Shown: positions 10,790-23,878, counted from the first letter of the stretch. The stretch: 64,000 nt of DNA from Margaritifera margaritifera (GCA_029931535.1 JAQPZY010001686.1:9955001-10019000); one strand, 5' to 3'. The notes: generated by a model not told the origin, from the sequence alone. Translations and numbers: made by a program.

Positions 10790-11260
10790 GATAAACTTGA
10801 AATAGTTATGAATATTATATGACAGATTTCAAGCATGTGTATTCATTAATGTGTTCATTTATCAAAATCTGTGTGATTGTAAATTTGCTCTGATATTTAT
10901 CAGAGTGTGCAGTTCATGATCAAATAAACTTTGTTTTCCTATTCCTCTTTTTCATTTTTTATAGTTATCTCTACACAGGTACAGTAGGACTTATGCTGTA
11001 ATGCTGGTGTCTAAGTAGGCCAATCACATAGTTTCAATTTTCAATGAACTTGAAATAGTAATTAATATTATTATTGTTAGAGTTAAACATATACTGTATT
11101 CAAAATCTATGTGATCATATTTTCTATAACATTTATCTATGCCCTTGTGTTTTTACTTATTTTTTTTATTTTAGTTGATCTGTAAAAAAAAGGCAGTAGA
11201 GCTTGTGGTACAGTGCTCTTGTCTAAAATAGTAAATCTGTGTTTATATGCATCAATGTCT
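10790..11260. repeat. Direct duplication, ~250-bp unit, two copies
   Basis: ACTTGAAATAGTTATGAATATTA... at about 10796 and ACTTGAAATAGTAATTAATATTA... at about 11049 start two diverged copies. Each continues with ATCAAAATCTGTGTGAT... / TTCAAAATCTATGTGAT... and ends with related ACAGTAGGACTTATGCTGTA / GGCAGTAGAGCTTGTGGTA segments. Nothing coding is seen. Confidence 0.55.
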
Positions 11261-11599
11261 ATCAGCTTCCTTTTTGGGTGCATCTCTGATTCATTGTCAT
11301 ATGAGCAGTCAGCTATCAGCAAGCAACTAAGTGACTACAAGGTCCAAGGACACTGACTGGTTTTTGAACACTTGACAATTCATTATTCTTGACCAACCAT
11401 TGAAAACCACCTGATACAGTGTTAATGAGCAAGGGAAGAAACTCTGATATAATTTGATATCAATAGTGTCCAAGGCCAAACTTGCAGTTGTTATAATTTT
11501 CCTCAAATATTTGCACATTTAGAGGGTACTAAAGGCACAGCATCTGATTTGTCACTCCCTGAAGACATCTGATTTGTCACTGCATGAAGAAGATGGTGT

Positions 11600-11742
11600 T
11601 TATTTTTAAATCACCTGGCCATACGGCCAAATTAGCTTATAGTATGGCCCTGCAGCCATCATCTGTCCATAGAACTTTACTGCACTATATAGCAATTATT
11701 GTGCTGAAGTGGCATTAAATGCTAATACACACATACTACATA
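11600..11742 (+). repeat. Start module of TCACCTGGC-type tandem repeat
   Basis: The segment TCACCTGGCCATACGGCCAA..AGCTTATAGTATGGCCCTGC is a diverged version of the module that opens the array at 57340. It is cut off by the pogo-like element that begins at 11743. A possible continuation (GTCTGTCCATCAACATTTGC) appears after that element, at 13113. Confidence 0.55.
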
Positions 11743-13107
11743 CAGTAGGACCCTGCTATAGCACGCTTCGTTATAGCATGAATTCGGATATAACACGATC
11801 GTGGCATGGCTCCCGAAATTTCATCTATTTTTTCGTACATGAAAAAAATTATTTTTTCAAAGTACGAAAAATAATGTGTAAAAAATTATTTATCATTTTG
11901 GGGAAGAGATCATGTATGAATTCGGATACAATACGATAGTGGCATGGCTACCGAAATTTTACAATAATTTTGCCAATTTCTCAAAGCTAAAAGTTGTTCA
12001 AACCATGCAGCAATGATTTATAAAACATAAAAAAAATGAAAGCCGCCAACGCGCACACGTGGCTTGGCGGTGTTGTTAGACAATCGCCACGCAATCAGTT
12101 GACCAGTGAATAATATTGTACATTCCCTATAAAAATGACCCCATTGTTGATTAACAATTATTCTTACTGTAGTCATTCAAACAAATAGGTGTCAGAGTTT
12201 TAATTGGTAGTTATTTACAATGGATAACAGTACACGGAAACGTTAAGCTTTTTCTGTTAAAGAGAAGCTTGAAGCCATGGACAGGATTAAGTCCAGTGTT
12301 TCCACAAGTGAGATTTAATTCCCAAGTGATATTTCCCAAGTTATCTGCCAGTGCACATAGGCCTATAAGCCTCTGGCTTGTAAAAGCACTCACTTTGTTT
12401 TCAAGTAGAGTTCTACAACTTCCTGTGGATATACTTTGACCTTAATCCCTTAGCTTGTAAAGGCACCACACTCTTTGTTTTCCCACGTGACAACCCTTTG
12501 ATCAAGCGGCGAGATTGATACTTGTTCAGTGCCAAGTAACAGAGGGTGGTTATTTGAACTCCCTGTGATCTTGCCGCACAATTGACACGTGTCCAGTTGC
12601 ATCCTTTAATAGATTTCTGACTTTATGATCAAAGTGTTACTTGCAAAAGCCCAAGCTCAGTCTCTGCATAAGCACCCGCATATGACAGTACAGCTGAGGA
12701 ATCGGAGTCGGACGTGAGTGACGTGAGTTACGATGACTAGACAATGACGATTTACAATGACTAGACAACGATGTAGGATTTCAGAACTTTATCAGACAAT
12801 GATATTATACTTCTGTGTACCAATGCATGGTTCTCAGAATAAAGTAAAATATTATATGTGCAATCTCTGTTTTCACTGCATGTGTATTTATCGTTTATTA
12901 TGCATTGATTTAAGATGGTAACTGTGCCAATGAAGCACATTGTTTTGAGCCCACAATTCCCCCCCCCCCCCCATTTTTTTTGGTGCATGCATCGTTTTCT
13001 TCAGCTAAATGACTTGGTTTTGTCTAGGTTGGTTATAGCATGGTTCGGGACATAGCATGATTCCATTTTGTGGACCCCGACCATCGTGCTATAGCGGGGT
13101 CCTACTG
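11743..13107 (+). mobile_element. Decayed pogo/Tigger-like DNA transposon, ~1.37 kb
   Basis: Inverted ends begin CAGTAGGACCCTGCTATAGCACG, match 22 of 23 bases and are flanked by TA. Just inside the left end the motif GAATTCGGATATAACACGATCGTGGCATGGC is partly repeated at about 11917, an internal duplication. A remnant of a CENP-B/pogo-type transposase N-terminus lies at 12220-12321, which fixes the superfamily. The catalytic region is absent at this length, so the element is non-autonomous. Confidence 0.82.
12220..12321 (+). pseudogene. pogo/Tigger transposase N-terminus remnant
   Basis: The frame starting ATG at 12220 reads a short basic start, then a TAA, then FSVKEKLEAMDRIKSSVSTS, then another stop. 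The KEKLEAMDRI...S pattern is the first helix of the CENP-B N-terminal / pogo helix-turn-helix that binds element ends. Two in-frame stops in 34 codons show it is dead. The rest of the transposase is not recognisable. Confidence 0.6.
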
Positions 13108-14910
13108 TATTGTCTGTCCATCAACATTTGCTTGTTACCAGCCAGGAAGCAATGTTTTTTTATCTGATTTGGATCAAACTTGGAAAATAAGTTTATATCA
13201 TCAAGATCTTGGATGAGTTTGAATATGAGCAAGATCTAAGCATAGTTATGAAGTGATCTTGCATATGATTGGCTGATGTTTTTGCCACTCTGGAGGTTAT
13301 ATTTCTGATCCAAAATATACAGTTCAAAACAATTTCAAAAGACAATATGGATAGTGTTAATGAAAGAAACAACCAGTGATCACAAAAAACCTGTGCAAAT
13401 TAGCTGATATTGCTTCTGTTAAATTACCCAATGAGTTTATACTGTGAACATTGTTCAATTTTGAAATAAAAACAGCAAATCCAAACAACTACCTAGCTAT
13501 ATTTGTCCACAAACATATTCACCATCAGAATACATAAAAATGCCTGGCATCTTTACAAAATCCTGAAATAATATTATTTTCATTACATCTGTAATTTATA
13601 ATAAATAACAAAATGTTAAATTAAGAAAAGACAAGCAGTAAAAGTTCACCACAAAACACAAGAGGCCTAAGTTGGACTGATGTCACTCACCTGGCTTACA
13701 TAAGTTGACAGCAGGCTGATGTAGCACTCTAAGAGCACAACCCCACGTAAACTATCTTTCAACCCTTATATCATATTGATTTTGCTTATTTCTCTATTGT
13801 CTTTAAAAAACACTCTTACCTTTGAGTGATGCATAATTATTATCCATAATCTATTGCTCATAATCGAAGTCATCAAAGATCTTTAAAAATGAAATTTACA
13901 GATAAAGCTTTAATTTGTGCATAGACCTCGCTCATAAATGAACTTTTCCACAATCATTTTGGTATAAACCCATTTATCAAGTTATATAGAAATCAAATAA
14001 TTGGTTTGGTTTAGTGAATTATGGCACAGCAACACAAATAGTTTATTTAGTGTCAAGGCAATTGGTGTAGAGTGCCTTTCCCAAGGACACGCAATAGTAG
14101 CTGACCTGGGCTGATCCAATAATAGAATTCGAACCCACACCCTGTCTGCCACGAGTCCTGCATGTAACCACTGAGCCACTGCAGCTTCTGCTTCCATTAG
14201 TCACCTTTTTGTGACATGCAGAAGAGCGCATTGTGCCTATTATACATCCCCAAATCTGCAGAGGACAAATCAAATGAGAAATATTGCCTCTGGAGAGATA
14301 ACAAACTCTGATAATCAAATGCAGATCATTGTCAAATGTGCAGATCTCACTTATTACAGAACCTGTCTAAGACCATGATGATAAATATGAGATCATCGAC
14401 CAAGCTAAAAAGAAATTCGGTTTCTTGAGTGGTAACAAGGTCAGTCATTCAGATGTAAGATTACCTCATAAATATACATAGATCTTGTCACAACCAAATT
14501 CATCCAACATCTTGAAGATATAAGACTATGTAACAAGTCTGATCAAAACCTGATATGAAATAGAGTTGTTAGAGTGTTGACAAACTCAACCAATCAGATG
14601 TAAGATTACTTCATTAATATGCATGGATCTCAATCAATAATCATGTACATCTGAGCTCTTCATGATATAAGCCTATTAACTAAGTTTGATCAAAATCCTT
14701 TCTAAAATAGTCTCCATAGTGAGGATAAAACTCAGCCAATCAAATGCAAGATGACTTCATTAATACGCATACATCTCACTCATAATAAAACTACTGCAAC
14801 ATCTTGATGATATTAGCCATTTTCGACTACCAGTAGTTTGATCATAATTGGGTCAGCAGTACCATCTCTTTGCAAGAGGCTCAGCCAATCAGATGCAAGA
14901 TTACCTGGAT
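13108..14910. repeat. Diverged tandem family (~145-bp period), partly inverted
   Basis: In the right part (about 14320-14910) the phrase CCAATCAGATGTAAGATTAC recurs near 14447, 14591, 14736 and 14886, a period of about 145-150 bp. Each time it is followed by CATTAATATGCAT..ATCTC and TTGATCAAAA. The reverse complement of the same phrase occurs near 13210-13275 (GTGATCTTGCATATGATTGG), so part of the array is inverted. A SINE interrupts it at 14040-14195. No coding sequence is visible. Confidence 0.65.
14040..14195 (-). mobile_element. tRNA-derived SINE (2)
   Basis: On the minus strand it begins near 14190 with TGGCTCAGTGGTTACATGCA (A box) and has a clear B box GGTGTGGGTTCGAATTC about 50 bp on. 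The body leads to the tail GTGTCCTTGGGAAAGGCACT, shared with the copies at 10640 and 49436. The pol III boxes are better preserved than in the other copies. Confidence 0.82.
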
Positions 14911-15017
14911 TATTCCTTCTTGAACTAAATGATGTCACAGTGGCTAAAAAGGAAGTTTATTCCCAAAAATGTTATTTTAGACTACCTGTTATGTGACTTG
15001 GTTTGACTATTGTGCCT

Positions 15018-15079
<62 letters not shown>

Positions 15080-15190
15080 GTCTGTCTGTCTATCTATCTA
15101 TTTGTAGGCATTTATCATTCCTGTTTATTTGTGTACTTAACATGTCTCATTGCCAGTTTGTTATATTTATTTATTTATTTATTTGTCACA
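15018..15190. repeat. (TATC)n / (ATTT)n microsatellites
   Basis: About 19 tandem TATC units with a TGTC interruption run from 15018 to 15101, followed at 15165-15185 by a short ATTT run. The long open frames here are artefacts of the repeat. Confidence 0.95.
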
Positions 15191-16215
15191 TGTTTACGTA
15201 TCTGTAACTCTATTTTTTTGTCCTTGTGAAAAAGTCTTTCTCTCATCTGTTTTCTATGTGTTGAATATATGCATGAAATGGATAATAGATGCAAATTTGC
15301 CAAAAGATGTAAAGAAAGGAAATTATTTATGTATTTTGAATGTTTGACAAATATAAATGGATGGGGAAAAAAATGTAAAGAAAGAAAGAATAATGTTGAA
15401 TATCATTGACTATATTAGTAGTCTAACTGTCATTAACCTTCTCTGCTACCCTGAAACAAACATCATCAGGAATCTTCAAACTCTTAACCCTTGCATGCTT
15501 TATTTCTGCATGTAATATTAGCTTAGAAATTTCTTCTTGTATATTTATTTCTAATGTATGTATTTTTCGGCTAGAAATATCATGCTTGATGTCGCTTTCA
15601 GAATAGGAATTAAATACAGATTTTCAGAAAAACCTATATAATTTTATAGTTAATTTTGATTTTATTGTTGTAGTCGGTGATAAGCTCTAATGAAGTAATG
15701 TTTCTTACTTTTTTAATATGGACATACATACTTAAAATTATTTTTAAATCATCTATTGTCTATTATCTGTTATATGTTTTAAATGAAATCTCACCTTGTT
15801 GCCTTTGTTTATAAAAGATAAATGCTTTCATAGAGTGAGAAAAATACAAAGCCCATGTGACCTTTGTCACTAAAGTTAAGGGAATACTTGAAAAGGCGAA
15901 GCCTGTCTTACTATCGAATGCAAGCACAGCTGTTTAATACCATGGCCATAAAAAATGAAGAAAAAAATTAAGATAGACAAACAAGAGACAAAAACAAAGA
16001 AGACAAAAGGATTTAGAAAAAGACATTTACACAGACAAACAAGTAGACTTACTTAAGGATAGACATATGCATTCAAAAAAAAAAATCAGTAAAACTGGAC
16101 AGACTTACAGACATATGGAAAGAGAAACAAGCAGACATAATAAGTTGATAAAGAAAAAGTGAAATAAATGAATTAAAAAATAGATAGTCAAACCTAGTCA
16201 CATAACAGATGCAAT
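15191..16215. other. Intergenic, no gene seen
   Basis: AT-rich unique-looking sequence. An A/G-rich stretch at 15950-16190 (AGACAAACAAGAGACA-like phrases) is weakly repetitive. I see no exon, element end or RNA gene. Confidence 0.5.
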
Positions 16216-16460
16216 TCAAACAGCATCATTTGGAATTAACTTCATTTTTAGCATCATTAGGTTCAAGAAGGAATAATCATTGATGGATATCTCATAATAA
16301 TGCAAATCTATCTCAAAATAACACAATACTATCTTCCAATAATACACTCTATTCTCATAATTATGCAATATCAGTACTATCTCATAATAATGGAATAATA
16401 TATCATAATAACACAATCCTGCCTCGTGATAAGGCAATGCTATGTCATAATAAATAAATA
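16216..16460. repeat. Imperfect minisatellite, ~20-25-bp units
   Basis: The phrase CTCATAATAATGCAA and variants recur about ten times, producing a tyrosine-rich open frame on the minus strand (16216-16437) that is a by-product of the repeat. Confidence 0.75.
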
Positions 16461-18312
16461 GTAATAGTGAACAAATGGTGAATCATGGACCACCCAACAA
16501 ATATAAAGTTCAAGTCAGACAGTCATTTTTGCAATTTAAAATATATGAGAACATTTATGTAGCACTCAAATATTTTTTTAATAAAAGTAACCCAAGGTCT
16601 CAGGTCTGTAGTATACACTGGTGGTGTCTTATACATTAGCATGCAAAACCACTCAGTTTTCATTAAACACAACAATACCACAAGGTCCCTGGACCATAGT
16701 ATAGATTGAAGCTGTCTTTTACATTTGCATGCAAAACACTAATTTTAAAGTTTGTTCAAACAACATAAATATTGATACAAAGCTACATTTGTTTTAATTC
16801 CAGACTTTTCAAAAAGGCACCTACAATATATAGGTGTCCTCAGTAAACAGTTGAAAGCATTGTGCAATAATCTTTAATAGACAGGTGGCAACACTAGACG
16901 GATGTCCACAATATACATGATCGAAGCAAGACAACCATGTAGTCCATTGGCTGTTATGAAGGACTTGCCTTGATTAGAGATTTTGACTGCATCAATACAA
17001 TACATTCACTGTCACATATTGGTAATGGTTTATATATAAATTAAGAATATATGTATGATATCTATGTGCATTTATTCTTTTCAATATCAATGTCTCAAAT
17101 GGATGAAATCTTAAGACAATCGAACAGTTCTAGTAATATAAATTCATCCTGCTTTACTGCTTAATACATCTTTTTCATAGATGAATTTTTCAATACAGTA
17201 TAATATTTTATATATGTTTATGTGCTCACTGATGCTTGTGCATATGTTCTAGGCTTAAAACTTTGGTTTTCAGAATAACTCATTTCTTTAGTGTCAAGCC
17301 AAATTTTGTCACATTGTGCTGTATAGACTATATATACTGTATATAACAGAAGGCCTCAAGGTAGATTATTATTAGTAGTAGTAGTAGTAGATCTATATCT
17401 ATCTATGCAATACAGTGATGTGTTGGATTGAGGTATTTAACTCCCTTTTCCTGTTAGTGGGAAGTTGTGTATTTACCATACATAGACATTTGCTATTGAT
17501 ATACTACTAAACCTGTTAAATAACATGCACACTGACACCCAACGTATTTGTATCTTTAGAAAGTTGCTAAAAGTCACTCAGTTTAGGTTCTCTTGCTTTT
17601 TGATGTTTTACATTATTTTCTTGGTGAGAAGAAGCATATATGCATCATCTGGGTTGTTTAAATACTTAGTCACCGAACATCATTCTCAATATTTCATTCA
17701 AGTAACCCAGTGCCTTTGGTATGTTTTCATTGAACTCTGCAGTTTTTCTCATTAGTTATTACATATAAGTATCATGCATCAGTTCCATCAGTTCTTAATA
17801 AATTGAATAAGTTTTTATTGTAGATGCTAGACCGGTAGCTGATGCTCCTAAAATAATTACTGCCGATGTTGCCATTTATTGTACAATAAAGATTTGCTCT
17901 GCAAAACATTTACTATACTCAAAAGAGTATAGTAAATGCTATAGCTTTTGTTGCTGGAAGCAAGGTGCAAGTTCAGTGCAACAGCTATAAACATTCATTA
18001 TGCTGTATTTTATGACTAACAAATTTTGCTACTGCTGCCAGTTTTTATATTGTTGCAAACATCGCTTGGATTGTAGATATCTTAAAGTGGCACATTAGAA
18101 TTATGTTTTAATGTAAAAAAAAATAAAAAAAATAATATAAGTTTGTTCTCTGTGATAATCAGTCCAGGAATCTTTTATCCAGTAAAGATTAGACCCCCGT
18201 TGCTGATTAATTGGAAAAGAAAATTCCTCATTGTACACCTTCATTGAGTCTCTGACGTATTGGACCTCTGTATTATTTCTTTTTGGTTGCGTTTGTTATC
18301 TCTTTGTATCAG
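16461..18312. other. Intergenic; short repeats only
   Basis: Two related segments near 16600-16650 and 16690-16740 share GTAT..A...TGGTGTCTT..ACATT.GCATGCAAAAC, a local duplication. A (TAG)n run sits near 17370 and a perfect hairpin at 17907-17938. No gene is recognised. Confidence 0.5.
17907..17938. other. Perfect 14-bp inverted repeat with 4-base loop
   Basis: CATTTACTATACTC - AAAA - GAGTATAGTAAATG forms an exact 14-bp stem. It is not followed by a T run in a way that would suggest a terminator, and no gene flanks it. Function is unknown. Confidence 0.9.
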
Positions 18313-18516
18313 TTACACTCGTTGATGATAAAAAAGGAACTCTCTATGGTTAATTTTGTTGTCAGTGATCACTTTGCTTATCATGGCATCTATGCTGTTG
18401 AACTTACTAATGGAGGATGTCACTATTTCATCATGTTTTAAAACTTTATTGTAAAAATAAAAGTTTCTTAATGTCCTTTGCAACAATACCTCCAAGTTTT
18501 GTACCAACACCAGCAA
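18313..18516 (-). other. Unrecognised short ORF, possible repeat-encoded protein remnant
   Basis: A 67-codon frame lies just outside copy C of the Gypsy element. The stretch KHDEIVTSSISKFNSIDAMI, then SKVITDNKINHREF, has a regular helical pattern. It reminds me of a small alpha-helical module common in proteins of invertebrate repeats. That is a memory-based impression only. There is no supporting start context, and homology is unproven. Confidence 0.25.
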
Positions 18517-18899
18517 AAATCAAAGGAACATGCCTGTAACTTTTAAACGTCAACTCAAACCAGCCTTAGAAACATCTATACTGGACAAAAGTTAAGTATG
18601 TATTTTAATATAACCTTACAATTATAAACAAAGTTAAATATGTAAACATCATACATAACACAACCACTTCATAAAAAAAGAAAGATTTTATGCAATAAAT
18701 CTTTCTTTTAAATATGCATCTGATACTATAATAATGAAAATTACATAGGAAAATGTCTTATGAATGACACTCGACTGAATTACACAAAATAGATACAAAA
18801 TAAAGCAATATGGTACCTCTATACACGGGATAATACATCTGCAATCACATTATTTTTCCCCAAATGTATCTAATATCAATGTTGTATTCTTGCAGCATT

Positions 18900-21800
18900 C
18901 AACTCCATCTCATCAATCTCCAATTTTTATCTTTCATTTTTGTTAATGAAACCAAGGGGATTGTGATTACTGAATACAATAACCGGAGAAAGAGCCGAGG
19001 TAACATACACTTCACAATGCTGTAAACCCATTATCAAAGCCAAACATTCTTTCTCAATTGTGGAATAATTTTTCTGGTGCTTGTTTAGTTTTTTTAGAAA
19101 AATAGCACACATGATGATTCACACCATTTTTGTCTTCTTGAATCAATACTCCACCAACCCCTACATCACTTGCATCAACAGTCATTTAAAATAATTGGGT
19201 GAAATTTGGTGCAGAAAGAACTGGTGCATTCTTAAGCATGGCCTTTATTTTATCAAAGATTCCTGACACTGGTCAGACAAATGAAAAACTTGGAATTCTT
19301 TCTCAATTTTTTTTTCAAAGGTTCGGCAATTATGGAAAAATTTGAACAAGATTTCTGATAATATCCAGCCATACCTAAAAATTGCATCAGTTGCTTTTTA
19401 CAAACAGGCACAGGGAATTAAGAGATAGCCTTTACCTTAGCTTCTACAGGTTTAACTTGACCTTGTCCCACAATATGCAATCATCCATTCTTCGCACTGG
19501 AAATGAATCCGTTTTGATGACCCTGTTGACTTTTCTATAGTCAGTATTATCTGGGTTAGGCACAAGAATACATGGTGAACTCCAGTTACTTTTACTTGGT
19601 TCTATTCTCCAGTAAATATTGAATTTCTTTTGTCAAATATTCCTGTTTGAGAGGATTCATCCTGTAAGGATGCAGTTTCACATGTGTAGAATCTACAATG
19701 TTGACGTCGTGACAGATTTTATTTGTTCCTGTAGGAACATCAGGAAACAAGTGCTCATACTCATGTAATAGCTGTTTTATTTTACTCTTTTCCTTTTGTT
19801 GTAGATATGACAATTTCTGGTAGAGATTGTTCAATATTTCTGAATTCCGAACTTTGGTTAAACCAGAGTCACTACAGTCACATTGTATTCCATCGTTTAC
19901 ATCCTCACTGTGTGGGATATGTACAACCAAATTGATTCAATAATTGACTGGGCTATCTCTGTCAAACATTCCTTCAACATATTTATGTGACAAAGTTGTT
20001 TCTGTTTCCGCCTTCCAGGAGTGTTAATGATATAATTTAAGTCGTTTACTTTCTTTTCAATTGTATAAGGACCATAAAATTTAGCCCAAAGGAGATATTG
20101 ATGTATGGACAAGAGAGCCAGAACTTTACCACCAGGTTTAAAACTCCTTTCCTGTGTATTTCTGTCATACCTTAATTTCATTTTCGACAGAGTAGTGTGA
20201 AGATTAGTTATTGCTACTTAACAAGCCTTTGACAATTTATATTTGAAATCAGAGACATAGTCAAGAAGATTAATCTTTGAATCTTCATTTGAAAGAAGTT
20301 TCTCTTTCAATAATTTCAATTGTCGTTGGAAAGTATGTCCAAAAACCAGTTCAAAAGGACTAAAACCCAATGATTCTTGAACTGATTCCCGAACAGCAAA
20401 TTAACACCCTCATCCTAATCCTGTTTCAAAGCAATATAACAGATCATATTATTCAACAATTTTGATGAAATCTTTTGAAAGCTCCTTGACTTTCAATGTG
20501 ATAGGCAGAAGATTTAAACTGTTGGATGCCTAATTCATGCATAACTTGTTGGAAAATTCCAGACATAAAATTTGACCCTTGATCAAACTGGACAGATTTG
20601 GGAAGGCCAACAAGTGTTAAAAAAAAAATCACTAAAGCTTTTACAATGGTAAATAGGATGGTTTAGTTTTAAAATTTCTCAAAGAAATTGCCTCTGGAAA
20701 TTTTGTGGACGCACACATGATGGTCAATAAGTACTGGTTTGCCTGACTTGGTCTTAGGTAAGGGACCGACACAGTCTACCATTGTTCTACTAAATGATTC
20801 GTCAAAAGCAGCAATAGGTTGCAGATGAGCCTTAGGTATCTTCTGATTGTGTGTTCCTACCATTTGACAAGTGTGACAAGATCTACAGTATTTAGAAACA
20901 TCACTTTTAAGTTTCGGCCTATAAAAAGGATTCAAGATCTTGTGATAAGTCTTATTGACTCCAGCCAAGGGAGTGTCATGGGCTAGACTAAGAATTTCCT
21001 GTCGATATGACCTCGGAACGACAATCTGGCCACTCGTCAACAGCGGGTACCTCAGGCGGTTTCCATTTTTTATAATGACCCCATTTTTCATAAAGTAACA
21101 ATCTGGAACTTGTGTGGCTTCAGTTTCACTAATAGCCCTCTGAAACAAAAAAGGAGATTTCAGGATCTTGTTCCTGTTCGATAACGAGTGATTGTCGCTT
21201 TTCGCCCTCATTAGAATAGAGAGAATGAGTTGTACAAAGATGATCACTGTGGTCAATACCTTTTGATTGATCAATATCAGGAGAGAAAGTGACCTCATCA
21301 AAAGACGGAACAATAAATGTGTCAGCTAAAGGAATATTTTCCTGATCAGCATCATTCTCAAGAGCTTTTTTGGCCATAGCTCTAGTAATTGCACAAGCAG
21401 GATACAAATCAGGGATTTCAATCTCAATAGGATCAACTTTTTGATCCAAACAGGGCTTGTCAGTTACTAGTGGATTAACCACGACATTATCTCCTGCTAA
21501 GTAACTGACTATTAATAAATGAATACCTTCAACAGGTAAAGAAGTCACTGCCCCAACAGTCTCAGATCCAGAAACTAAATCTGATGGCAAATTGACACAA
21601 TGGAGAGGAACATTTACAAAGCCGCACTGTACTCCCTGAACAAGAACACTTTCACTAGAAGAAAACTTCTCAGACAAAGGCAAAGTACCTGATAACAAAA
21701 GACTCTGAGAATCTCATGTGGCCCTTAATATAAGTTAAGCAGAATCACCAATAAGTGATATAGAACCTTCTGGCATAAATGGTTCATAAGTTTCCAAAAT

Positions 21801-22718
21801 AGAATCAGACTGGGTCTTGTGTGACCCAACAATTGTATTGCTTTCAATACAAGACCGTGACCTTGACCTCTTTGAAATAAGAACATTTAATAGCTCTGTC
21901 TTAATTCTGCTGCTTATTTTTCAACCTGTATCAATCAGAAATGACGTGCCCTTTCATTTTACAGTAAGTGCACTTAGGAAGAGATAATGATTTCTGATCA
22001 GTTTTATCAGATGTTTGATTTCCAACAGTTGTGTTGTTTTGAAATTTGGAAGTACTCCTTTGAGACTGAGATGATTTCTTACCAGAAAACTGATGAGAGG
22101 TAGACTTACTGACAAATGAAACTTTGTGAGTCAAGGAATAATCATCAGCCATACGAGCAGCATTTTCCAAAGTTTCCACCTTTTGCTCGTCAAGATAGGT
22201 CTTGACATCACTATTGATGCAACTCTTGAACTCTTCAATTAATAAGAGCTGTCTGAGGTTATAGTAATCTTGATCAACCGTCTTGGCTGAGCACCACCTA
22301 TCAAGTAGTTGTTATTTTTCCTTGCAAATTCGACATGAGTTTGTCCAGTTTCTTTTCTACAATTCCTAAACCTTTGTCGATATGCCCTATTTACCAACTC
22401 ATAACCCTTAACCACACCATAATCAGTACTTTGTTGTACCGACAGTGTAGTGTAGACTAATTTTTCAGCAATTTTCTCAAAGTGTAAAAAGTATTTATCT
22501 ACTTTTTTTTCCTGAAAAGGGGGTACTAACCTAATATATATCTGGTAACCTGAACTTGTGTGTAGAGATGGAGGGGGGGGGGTGCTCCGCTTGCCAGTTC
22601 TAATTTTTTTTATTCTATATTGCATTTCTCTTTCTTCTCTCTTCATCTGCCCCCCCCCCCCCCCGCTCGCTCTCTCTCTCTCTCTCTCAACAACTTCATT
22701 TTCATATCCTTCATTTCC

Positions 22719-22749
<31 letters not shown>

Positions 22750-23078
22750 GCATTTCCTTCTCTTCTTTCTCTTTATGAATTTGCATTTCCATCATTTCTC
22801 TCTGAAGCTGAAGCTTTCCTAATTCCAATTCCATCTAGTTTTTTTCTAGCTGTAATTCCCTTAATTTCCTATCAAAAACTGATACAGACTTTCCGATCAA
22901 ACCCAAGGCACTATTATTCAAAATGTCCTTTCCCACCAAATACTGAATCAATATATTCCATATCTGTTGCTTTTTAAAGTTCATAATGTCTCGCAAGCTC
23001 GAGCAACTCCTCCTTTTTCAGAGACTTAAACCCCACCTGGCTATTATTTCAAACAAAGTTCTCAACATTAGATGACCT
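18900..23078 (-). pseudogene. gag-pol remnant of copy C
   Basis: Compared with copy B, the gag start ATG is AGG (23076-23078). The CCHC knuckle (CTYCKMKGHVISD) loses its last Cys to a TGA near 21933. Protease/linker (21698-21129) and integrase zinc-binding plus first-Asp region (VDCVGPLPKTK, within 21313-20669) are in separate frames. RT begins near 19650 (HPYRMNPLKQEYLTKEIQYL). About 365 bp covering the RT catalytic core with YIDD is deleted near 19475-19490. RNase H survives as KKLNKHQKNYSTIEKECLAL near 19090-18927. No functional product is possible. Confidence 0.9.
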
Positions 23079-23232
23079 TGTAAATGTTGCTGGTTTTACT
23101 ACAGATTTCTCAAATGTGTGAGAAAAAATAAAAATCTTTACCAGGGACAACAAAAAGAAAATTCCGAAACAAATTCAATTTAAATTTCAAAGGCAATTTT
23201 TAATATCTCTGAAATGTTTTCAATAAATTCAG

Positions 23233-23250
23233 ATCCCAGACGAGCCCCTC
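23233..23250 (-). other. Primer-binding site of copy C (tRNA-Pro-like)
   Basis: On the minus strand GAGGGGCTCGTCTGGGATCT lies just inside the 5' LTR. It resembles the tRNA-Pro complement used by many retroelements (TGGGGGCTCGTCCGGGAT), with the leading TGG changed. Confidence 0.65.
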
Positions 23251-23255
23251 ATTTC

Positions 23256-23878
23256 TGTTGCGACTGTAGGTCATAACATATGTAACAGAAGAAAGTGAAA
23301 CCAATAAAATCAAGTAAAATCAACAAGCAGTTTATTTCCAGACAATTAGGTGAAAATTCAAAAGACACTGACAATTTGTGAGTTAAATTCCAAATAATCC
23401 TAAATGTACTAATCATAAATCCAAAGTAACAGAATGTTCCTAATGAATTCCAATAGTATTGAATGTCCTGATGAACCACAAAGATGTAATCCAGAATGTA
23501 TTCGAATGAGTTCACATAAATCCCCAAATCATGTTTTAATCCAAAACTAAATGAGTACTTTCGTAATTCCAATGAATATTTTAAATAAATAATTCCTCTC
23601 AAATTATATCTGATTTCAACAACACAACTGTAATTACTGCAATAAATTCCTTACAGACTTATCTTCAGAACAGGGAATTCTAGAACAGGAATGAATTTGT
23701 TTACCAAAATCTGTATATAAATACACATACCTACATGACCGATATCACATCAAAATATAGGTATTTCTAATGGAAATATACTGGCCTACCTAACATATGT
23801 CACAAAAGTTTAATTGCAAAATATCTCTGAAACTACTGGCCTCCTTGACACATGTCACAACTGACAAACATGGATAAA

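Noticed and set aside
22558..22977. Ser/Leu-rich + strand ORF opposite copy C, and similar ORFs at 29398-29810
   Set aside because: Antisense of the Glu/Arg/Gln-rich coiled-coil repeat of gag.
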